NCBI GenBank assembly: GCA_025464795.1
Contig: JAODNB010000077.1
Coordinates: 1 to 6,522, forward strand
Length of the DNA stretch: 6,522 bases
Reading direction: 5' to 3'
Origin: Frankiales bacterium
GTDB taxonomy: Bacteria; Actinomycetota; Actinomycetes; Mycobacteriales; SCTD01
Position numbers and translations under genes: made by a program. The notes beneath the pieces were generated by a model, which worked only from the letters and a program-made list of their open reading frames with translations, was not told where the DNA came from and searched no databases. Positions 1-6,522 of this stretch are shown piece by piece. Each line of letters starts with the position of its first letter. Position 1 is the stretch's first letter.

Positions 1-594
1 GTGGCGCTCCAGCTCGCGACCGACCGCCCCGCCCGCGTGCGTTCGCTCACCCTCATCAACTCCGTCGGCGGCGCACCCGGGGCCCGGGAGGGGCTCGTCG
101 ACGCGTCCTGGCTGCGATGGGCGCTCGGGACGCTGTCAGAGCTGAGCCCGAAGGAGATCGCGCAGTCGGCTCCCGGCATGCTGCGGGCCTACGTCCCGAA
201 CCTGCTGCGCAAGCCCCTGACCATGGCGCTCACCGCCAAGCTCGCCCTGACGGCGGACCTGTCCGAGCAGGCAGCACGGCTGGTCGCGAGCGGGATGCCG
301 GTCCTGTTCATCTGGGGCGACGAGGACAAGCTCATCCTCCCGGGCCCGCTCAAGGGGCTCTCGGGGAACCTCCCGACCGAGGTCGTGCACGGGCGCCACA
401 GCTGGCTGCTGACCCAGCCGGAGGAGTTCGCCGCGCTGCTCCGCAACGCGCTCGTGGTCCACGCGATGCTCGAGCGGGGCAAGCGGGGGCAGGCCGTGGT
501 CCTGCCGGTGGGCGCGAGCCTGGCCGACCTGCTCCCGACCGAGCGCCGGTCCGCCAGCCGCGTGCCCGGCCAGCGGGCTCCTGCGCCCCGATAG
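1..594 (+). CDS. alpha/beta-hydrolase, C-terminal part (5' end outside window)
   Basis: This is the C-terminal 197 codons of a probable alpha/beta-hydrolase fold enzyme; substrate and reaction are unknown. The frame is open from base 1, and the first residues (VALQLATDRPARV, then SLTLINSVGG) are what normally follows the G-x-S-x-G nucleophile elbow, so the GTG at base 1 is almost certainly internal and the catalytic Ser lies just upstream. Visible residues, numbered from base 1, are the strand VLFIWGDEDK at about 101-110, holding the likely acid (Asp107 or Asp109), and GRHSWLL with the likely catalytic His133. A helical cap region lies between about 25 and 95. After about residue 150 there is a basic, Pro/Ala-rich tail that looks disordered. 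There is no signal peptide or membrane segment in the visible part. The TAG stop (592-594) is nine bases before the glgX start, so co-transcription is possible, but a role in glycogen metabolism is not shown. Confidence 0.82.
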   Translation: MALQLATDRPARVRSLTLINSVGGAPGAREGLVDASWLRWALGTLSELSPKEIAQSAPGMLRAYVPNLLRKPLTMALTAKLALTADLSEQAARLVASGMPVLFIWGDEDKLILPGPLKGLSGNLPTEVVHGRHSWLLTQPEEFAALLRNALVVHAMLERGKRGQAVVLPVGASLADLLPTERRSASRVPGQRAPAPR

Positions 595-597
595 GTT
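592..597 (+). promoter_or_regulatory. candidate -10 element (TAGGTT) of glgX, also the only SD-like region
   Basis: TAGGTT fits the actinobacterial -10 pattern TAnnnT. Its last base is seven bases before the GTG at 604, so the predicted +1 is the start codon itself, as in a leaderless mRNA. No convincing -35 is seen around 568-574. The alternative is that the AGG at 593-595 is a weak Shine-Dalgarno, eight bases from GTG, on a message read through from the hydrolase gene, whose stop codon overlaps it. Sequence alone cannot separate these. Confidence 0.38.
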
Positions 598-603
598 CTG
601 CGC

Positions 604-2720
<2,117 letters not shown>

Positions 2721-2730
<10 letters not shown>

Positions 2731-2750
2731 ATCAGGCCTGAGCGAGCAGG
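2721..2750. terminator. weak palindromic junction between convergent glgX and glgP, possible bidirectional transcription stop
   Basis: The two stop codons are one base apart (TGA 2728-2730 and, on the - strand, TGA 2734-2732). The junction holds a perfect 10-base palindrome TCAGGCCTGA (2732-2741). Around it, CCTGCGCT (2721-2728) can pair with AGCG (2741-2744) and CAGG (2747-2750) with an AG bulge. There is no T-run on either side, so this is not a canonical intrinsic terminator. Because both genes extend to the junction, any stop signal must lie in or overlap coding sequence. Confidence 0.2.
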
Positions 2751-5278
2751 CCCAGCTCGGCGTCGCCGGGCAGCCAGGACGAGTGCGGGAGCACCCGGAC
2801 CGTGTAGCCGTAGGACCCTGCGCGCTCGAGCGACACCGTGCCCTCGTAGCGCGGCAGGCCGTCGTCGCCCGTCCCGGCTGCTGCCATCGGCACGTAGACC
2901 GGCCGGTGAAGGACATCGAGCTCGTCGACGCGGCCGTACACCGCCTGCACGACGACATCGCTCTCATCGAGCCCACCGAGGTCCACCGTCGCACGTACGA
3001 GCAGCGATGAACCCACAGCCGGCGCGTCACCGACCCCGCCGCCCTCGACGTGCAGGACGCGCACGCGCGGCCACTGCCCGACGATCCGACCGCGCCAGGC
3101 AGCCAGCTCCTTCGCGGGCGCAAACCCTTCTGCAGCAAGGGATCGGGAGGCACCGGCAGCCGGGGTGTACAAGTGGTGGACGTAGTCCCGCACCATGCGC
3201 GAGGCCAGCACCTTTGGGCCGGTGGTCTGCAGGGTGTGCCGGACCATGTCGATCCAGCGCTGCGGGATGCCACCGGAGTCGCGGTCGTAGAAGCGAGCAC
3301 GGACCTGCTTCTCCACGAGCTCGTAGAAGGCCGAGGCCTCCAGGTCGTCGCGACGGTTGGGGTCCGTGACGCCATCGGCGGTGGGGATGGCCCAGCCGTT
3401 CTCGCCGTCGTACATCTCGTCCCACCAGCCGTCGAGGATGGACAGGTTGAGACCGCCGTTGAGGGCGCTCTTCATGCCCGACGTGCCACAGGCCTCCAGC
3501 GGACGCAGCGGGTTGTTGAGCCACACGTCGCAGCCGCCGTACAGGTAGCGGGCCATGCCGATGTCGTAGTCGGGCAGGAACACGATGCGGTGCCGCACGT
3601 CCTCCTGGTCAGCGAAGCGGACGATCTGCTGCACGAGCTCCTTGCCGCCGTCGTCTGCAGGGTGAGCCTTGCCGGCGATGACGAGCTGGATCGGGCGCTC
3701 GGGATCGAGCAGCAGCGCCTTCAGCCGCTCGGGGTCGCGCATCATCAGCGTCAGCCGCTTGTACGACGGCACGCGTCGGGCGAACCCGATCGTCAGGACG
3801 TCGGGATCGAAGACGGACGAGGTCCAGCCGAGCTCCGCCTCAGTGGCTCCGCGCTGCAGCCACGAGTCGTGGATGCGCCGGCGCACCTCCTCGACCAGCC
3901 GCTGGCGCAGGACGCGGCGGGTCGCCCACACCGACGTGTCAGCCACCTTCTCGATCTGCTCCCAGCCCTGGGCCTCGGTCGTGATCGACGTGCCGATCTC
4001 GCGCTCCGCGAGCTCGAAAACCTCGCGGGCCACCCAGGTCGGAGCGTGCACCCCGTTCGTGACGGAAGAGATGGGCACCTCAGCGGCATCGAAGCCCGGC
4101 CACAGCTCGCTGAACATCTCGCGGCTCACGATGCCGTGCAGCTTGGCCACGCCGTTGCGGCGCTGCGCCAGGCGCAGCCCCATGTGCGCCATGTTGAAGA
4201 CTGAGGGGTCCTCCTCGGCGCCGAGCTCGAGGACGCGCTCGAGCGGCACCCCGGGAAGCGCACCGCCGGCGAAGACCCCCGCGATCAGGTCGCGCGGGAA
4301 GCGGTCGATGCCGGCGGGGACGGGCGTGTGGGTCGTGAAGACGGTGCCTGCGCGCACGGCCTCGAGGGCCTCGTCGTAGGACAGTCCCTGCGCGACCAGC
4401 TCACGTACCCGCTCGATGCCGAGGAAGCCGGCATGGCCCTCGTTGGTGTGGAACACCTCGGGTTCGGGGTCGCCCGTGAGCGCGGTGTAGGCACGGATCG
4501 CCCGGACGCCGCCGATGCCCAGGAGCAGCTCCTGGTTGAGCCGGTGGTCGCTGCCGCCGCCGTAGAGCCTGTCGGTGACCTGCCGCTCTGCGGCGGCGTT
4601 GGCCTCCACGTCGGAGTCGAGCAGGAGCAGCGGCACCCGGCCGACCTGCGCCTTCCAGACCTGCGCATGCAGCGTGCGCCCCTCCGCCAGACCGACGGAG
4701 ACCTCCAGCGGCGCGCCGTCAGCCGTCCTCAGCAGGGTTAGCGGAAGCCCGTGCGGGTCGAGCGGTGGGTAGCGCTCCTGCTGCCATCCCTCGGCGTTCA
4801 GGGACTGCTTGAAGTACCCCGCGCGGTAGAGCAGCCCGACCCCCAGGATCGGGACGCCAAGATCAGAAGCTGCTTTCAGGTGGTCGCCGGCGAGGATGCC
4901 CAGACCCCCGGAGTACTGCGGAAGGACCTCGGTGATCCCGAACTCCGGGGAGAAGTAGGCGATCGTCTTCGGAGCGCCCTCGAGCGACTGGTACCACTTC
5001 GGCGTCGTCAGGTAGGTCTGCAGGTCCGCGTGGACGGCCCTCATCTGCTCGAGGAAGGCAGCGTCGGCCGCGAGCTCAGCCAGGCGCTCCGGGCTGACCT
5101 CCCCCAGGAGCTGGACGGGATCGTGGTTCACCGCCTGCCACACCGCGGGGTCGATGCTCTCGAACAGGTCGAGGCTCGCGTGGTGCCAGGACCATCGCAA
5201 GTTCATGACCAGCTCAGCCAGCGGGGCGAGCGGGGTCGGAAGGGCCAGGCGGACGGTGAACCTGCGGAGTGCTCTCAC
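2732..5278 (-). CDS. glgP: alpha-glucan (glycogen) phosphorylase, actinobacterial short type with DUF3417 N-terminus (GT35)
   Basis: GlgP is a cytoplasmic PLP enzyme that phosphorolyses alpha-1,4-glucan to glucose-1-phosphate. With start GTG at 5278 (VRALRRFTVRLALP) it has 848 codons, typical of the DUF3417-containing bacterial branch. Numbered from that start: an N-terminal DUF3417-like region with NLRWSWH before about residue 110; EFGITE from 112; YSGGLGILAGDHLKAASDLG at 122-141; EGHAGF at 280-285; HTPVPAG at 317-323; SVTNGVH at 405-411; GFARRVPSYKR at 498-508; and EACGTSGMK at 595-603, where Lys603 is the expected PLP Schiff-base lysine. The last ~120 residues form a beta-rich C-terminal domain. 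A GTG 16 codons upstream (5326) is possible, but its Arg/Val-rich extension does not look like the family. AGGG lies eight bases before the chosen GTG. The gene converges on glgX and diverges from glgE. Confidence 0.96.
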   Translation of the reverse strand: MRALRRFTVRLALPTPLAPLAELVMNLRWSWHHASLDLFESIDPAVWQAVNHDPVQLLGEVSPERLAELAADAAFLEQMRAVHADLQTYLTTPKWYQSLEGAPKTIAYFSPEFGITEVLPQYSGGLGILAGDHLKAASDLGVPILGVGLLYRAGYFKQSLNAEGWQQERYPPLDPHGLPLTLLRTADGAPLEVSVGLAEGRTLHAQVWKAQVGRVPLLLLDSDVEANAAAERQVTDRLYGGGSDHRLNQELLLGIGGVRAIRAYTALTGDPEPEVFHTNEGHAGFLGIERVRELVAQGLSYDEALEAVRAGTVFTTHTPVPAGIDRFPRDLIAGVFAGGALPGVPLERVLELGAEEDPSVFNMAHMGLRLAQRRNGVAKLHGIVSREMFSELWPGFDAAEVPISSVTNGVHAPTWVAREVFELAEREIGTSITTEAQGWEQIEKVADTSVWATRRVLRQRLVEEVRRRIHDSWLQRGATEAELGWTSSVFDPDVLTIGFARRVPSYKRLTLMMRDPERLKALLLDPERPIQLVIAGKAHPADDGGKELVQQIVRFADQEDVRHRIVFLPDYDIGMARYLYGGCDVWLNNPLRPLEACGTSGMKSALNGGLNLSILDGWWDEMYDGENGWAIPTADGVTDPNRRDDLEASAFYELVEKQVRARFYDRDSGGIPQRWIDMVRHTLQTTGPKVLASRMVRDYVHHLYTPAAGASRSLAAEGFAPAKELAAWRGRIVGQWPRVRVLHVEGGGVGDAPAVGSSLLVRATVDLGGLDESDVVVQAVYGRVDELDVLHRPVYVPMAAAGTGDDGLPRYEGTVSLERAGSYGYTVRVLPHSSWLPGDAELGLLAQA

Positions 5279-5285
5279 CCGGGGA

Positions 5286-5291
5286 ACCCTA
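5286..5291 (-). promoter_or_regulatory. candidate -10 element (TAGGGT) of glgP, or Shine-Dalgarno AGGG
   Basis: On the minus strand the sequence reads TAGGGT, then TCCCCGG, then the GTG start at 5278. TAGGGT fits TAnnnT and puts +1 at 5279, giving a one-base leader. TTCGCC lies 17 bases upstream as a poor -35 (about three of six matches to TTGACA). The same bases contain AGGG, well spaced as a ribosome binding site. The two readings exclude each other on one transcript, because a +1 at 5279 would remove the Shine-Dalgarno. Either one favours the GTG at 5278 over the one at 5326. Confidence 0.38.
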
Positions 5292-5337
5292 GCCACTCCC
5301 GCGACGCCGGCGAACCGCGGGCACACGACTGCAACGC

Positions 5338-5351
5338 CTACTGATGAGTAG
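5338..5351. promoter_or_regulatory. perfect 5-bp dyad CTACTGATGAGTAG, candidate operator
   Basis: CTACT (5338-5342) and AGTAG (5347-5351) are exact reverse complements around a four-base GATG centre. The centre is about 52 bases upstream of the glgE start and about 66 upstream of the glgP start. If the glgE mRNA is leaderless this is a plausible activator-type position. Pairing does not extend beyond five base pairs per arm, so chance is a real possibility. Confidence 0.25.
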
Positions 5352-5384
5352 CGAACTAATGCGTTCCGTGATCATGAACCTGGG

Positions 5385-5390
5385 TACGGT
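5385..5390 (+). promoter_or_regulatory. candidate -10 element (TACGGT) of glgE, leaderless start
   Basis: TACGGT fits TAnnnT and ends seven bases before the GTG at 5397, which would be +1. No Shine-Dalgarno-like purine run is seen before this GTG: the bases between the hexamer and the start are CGCCTC, and only GGG at 5382-5384 lies a little further up. This makes the leaderless reading stronger here than for glgX or glgP. The -35 region (about 5362-5368, CGTTCCG) is a poor match to TTGACA. Confidence 0.42.
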
Positions 5391-5396
5391 CGCCTC

Positions 5397-6522
5397 GTGG
5401 TCGGACGCTTAGCAGTCACGAATGTCAGCCCTGTGGTCTCTTGCGGGGCCTATCCGGCGCGCGCTGTCGCCGGCCAGACCTTTGAGGTGAGAGCAACAGT
5501 CTTCCGCGAGGGCCACGACGCCGTTGCCTGCAACGTCGTGGTCAAGAAGCCCGGTGGTGGGCGCTCGCCGTTCCACCGGATGACGCCCCTCGCCGACGAC
5601 CAGTGGGCGGTGCCGATCACGGTCGACGCAGAGGGTCTCTGGTCCTACACCGTGGAGGCCTGGAGCGACCCGCTCGGGACCTGGTGGCACGACGCCCCGC
5701 TGAAGGTCGAGGCCGAGGTCGATGTCGAGATGGTCCTCGAGGAGGGCGCGCGCTTGTACGAGCGTGCCGCCGAGGGCCTGCCCAAGACCCTGCGCGGTGC
5801 GCTGGACGGCGTGCCGGCCGTGCTCCGCGACCCGACCAAGCCGGCAAGCACCCGGCTCGAGGCCGCCCTCGCACCCGCCCTGGTCCAGCTCCTGCGCGAG
5901 CACCCGATCCGCGAGCTCGTCACCGCGTCTGCCTCCTACAAGGTCTGGGTGGATCGCCGTCGAGCGCTCTACGGCAGCTGGTACGAGTTCTTCCCCCGCA
6001 GCGAGGGCGCGACCGAGACGACCTCGGGCACCTTCGCGACCGCGGCCCGGCGGTTGCCCGCGATCGCCGAGATGGGGTTCGACGTCGTCTACCTCCCTCC
6101 GATCCACCCGGTCGGGGAGATCAACCGCAAGGGCCCGAACAACACCCTGACCCCGGGCCCGCTCGACCCGGGCTCCCCCTGGGCCATCGGCTCCAAGGAC
6201 GGCGGCCACGATGCGGTCCACCCCGACCTCGGCACCATCGAGGACTTCGACGCCTTCGTGGCACGCGCGGGCGAGCTCGGCATGGAGGTCGCCCTCGACC
6301 TCGCGCTGCAGTGCGCCCCGGACCACCCCTGGGCCAAGGAGCACCCCGAGTGGTTCACCACGCGCGCCGACGGGACGATCGCGTTCGCCGAGAACCCGCC
6401 GAAGAAGTACCAGGACATCTACCCGCTCAACTTCGACAACGACCCGGCGGGCCTGTACGCCGAGGTGCTCCGCGTGGTGCGGCACTGGACCTCGCACGGT
6501 GTGCGCATCTTCCGCGTCGACA
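5397..6522 (+). CDS. glgE: alpha-1,4-glucan:maltose-1-phosphate maltosyltransferase GlgE, N-terminal part (3' end outside window)
   Basis: GlgE transfers maltosyl units from maltose-1-phosphate to the non-reducing end of alpha-1,4-glucan, joining trehalose metabolism (TreS and maltokinase) to glycogen synthesis. GTG at 5397 is the first start after the in-frame TAG at 5349-5351, and 375 codons are open to the window edge. The N-terminal beta domain (about 1-105) carries the family-like FREGHDAV. A helical insert follows, then the GH13_3 barrel: YGSWYEFFPRS from 192, DVVYLPPIHPVGEINRKGPN at 229-248, GSKDGGHDAVHPDLG from 265, and region I DLALQC at 301-306 followed by APDHPW. The last complete residues are FRVD, with Asp375 the expected nucleophile (Asp394 in the Streptomyces coelicolor enzyme). 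The catalytic acid, end of the barrel and C-terminal domain are missing only because the window ends. Codon 5 is TTA. The family call is secure; the exact start rests on the GTG and stop context. Confidence 0.95.
   Translation, partial: MVGRLAVTNVSPVVSCGAYPARAVAGQTFEVRATVFREGHDAVACNVVVKKPGGGRSPFHRMTPLADDQWAVPITVDAEGLWSYTVEAWSDPLGTWWHDAPLKVEAEVDVEMVLEEGARLYERAAEGLPKTLRGALDGVPAVLRDPTKPASTRLEAALAPALVQLLREHPIRELVTASASYKVWVDRRRALYGSWYEFFPRSEGATETTSGTFATAARRLPAIAEMGFDVVYLPPIHPVGEINRKGPNNTLTPGPLDPGSPWAIGSKDGGHDAVHPDLGTIEDFDAFVARAGELGMEVALDLALQCAPDHPWAKEHPEWFTTRADGTIAFAENPPKKYQDIYPLNFDNDPAGLYAEVLRVVRHWTSHGVRIFRVD

Larger units (their letters stand above)
5279..5396. promoter_or_regulatory. divergent glgP/glgE intergenic control region
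   Basis: These 118 bases separate the start codons of glgP (- strand) and glgE (+ strand), so the promoters of both are expected in or at the edge of this stretch. It contains -10-like hexamers next to each start, the perfect dyad CTACT-GATG-AGTAG at 5338-5351, and the broken dyad GTTC-CG-TGATCA-T-GAAC at 5363-5379. GAACC words occur at 5284-5288, 5312-5316 and 5376-5380, with GAACT at 5353-5357. I do not recognise a known regulator's operator here. The part next to glgE (about 5331-5380) is visibly more AT-rich than the flanking genes, as promoters in GC-rich genomes often are. Confidence 0.6.

Noticed and set aside
1..3. GTG at base 1 as the true start of the hydrolase
   Set aside because: It begins after the nucleophile elbow that the fold requires, so the gene must continue to the left of the window.
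3050..4204. 384-codon open frame on the plus strand inside glgP
   Set aside because: It is antisense to highly conserved glgP motifs, including the PLP lysine region, has shadow-like composition and no family resemblance.
5279..5326. 16-residue N-terminal extension of GlgP from the GTG at 5326
   Set aside because: The extension does not resemble known GlgP N-termini and would consume nearly half the divergent promoter region; the GTG at 5278 has AGGG/TAGGGT correctly spaced and starts with the family-like VRALRRFTV.
5329..5335. GTTGCAG (minus strand), near the CTTGCAG word I recall for Streptomyces MalR/Reg1 sites
   Set aside because: It is a single copy with one mismatch, and my memory of the consensus is the only support. 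It is too weak to call an operator.
5409..6497. 362-codon minus-strand open frame across glgE
   Set aside because: It is a shadow of glgE. The plus-strand frame from 5397 carries all expected GlgE motifs in order and is uninterrupted to the window end.

Overview
The window is GC-rich with a strong G/C bias at third codon positions. All three complete gene starts are GTG, and the gene set (glgX, a DUF3417-type short glgP, glgE) points to a high-GC actinobacterium. I cannot name the genus. The region is ordinary core carbon-storage metabolism, with no mobile element, CRISPR array, tRNA/rRNA gene or sign of recent transfer.

Layout, left to right: (1) 1-594, + strand, the C-terminal part of an alpha/beta-hydrolase whose start and nucleophile elbow lie outside the window; (2) 604-2730, + strand, complete glgX, glycogen debranching enzyme; (3) 2732-5278, - strand, complete glgP, alpha-glucan phosphorylase, convergent with glgX with a single base between the two stop codons; (4) 5279-5396, a 118-base divergent intergenic region with candidate promoters and small dyads; (5) 5397-6522, + strand, the N-terminal 375 codons of glgE, maltose-1-phosphate maltosyltransferase, cut off immediately after the catalytic nucleophile Asp.

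Together the genes describe turnover of cytoplasmic alpha-1,4/1,6-glucan. GlgP shortens outer chains to glucose-1-phosphate, GlgX removes the resulting short branches, and GlgE extends chains from maltose-1-phosphate in the trehalose-linked GlgE pathway. The divergent glgP/glgE pair matches the arrangement in Mycobacterium tuberculosis (Rv1328/Rv1327c). Here glgX is also linked, tail to tail with glgP. The hydrolase's relation to glycogen is unknown.

The most notable signals are regulatory and modest: a TAnnnT hexamer sits at the -10 position relative to the GTG of glgX, glgP and glgE, suggesting leaderless or nearly leaderless mRNAs; glgE has a lone TTA leucine codon at codon 5; and the divergent intergenic region has small dyads and recurring GAAC(C) words. 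I found no convincing undescribed system.
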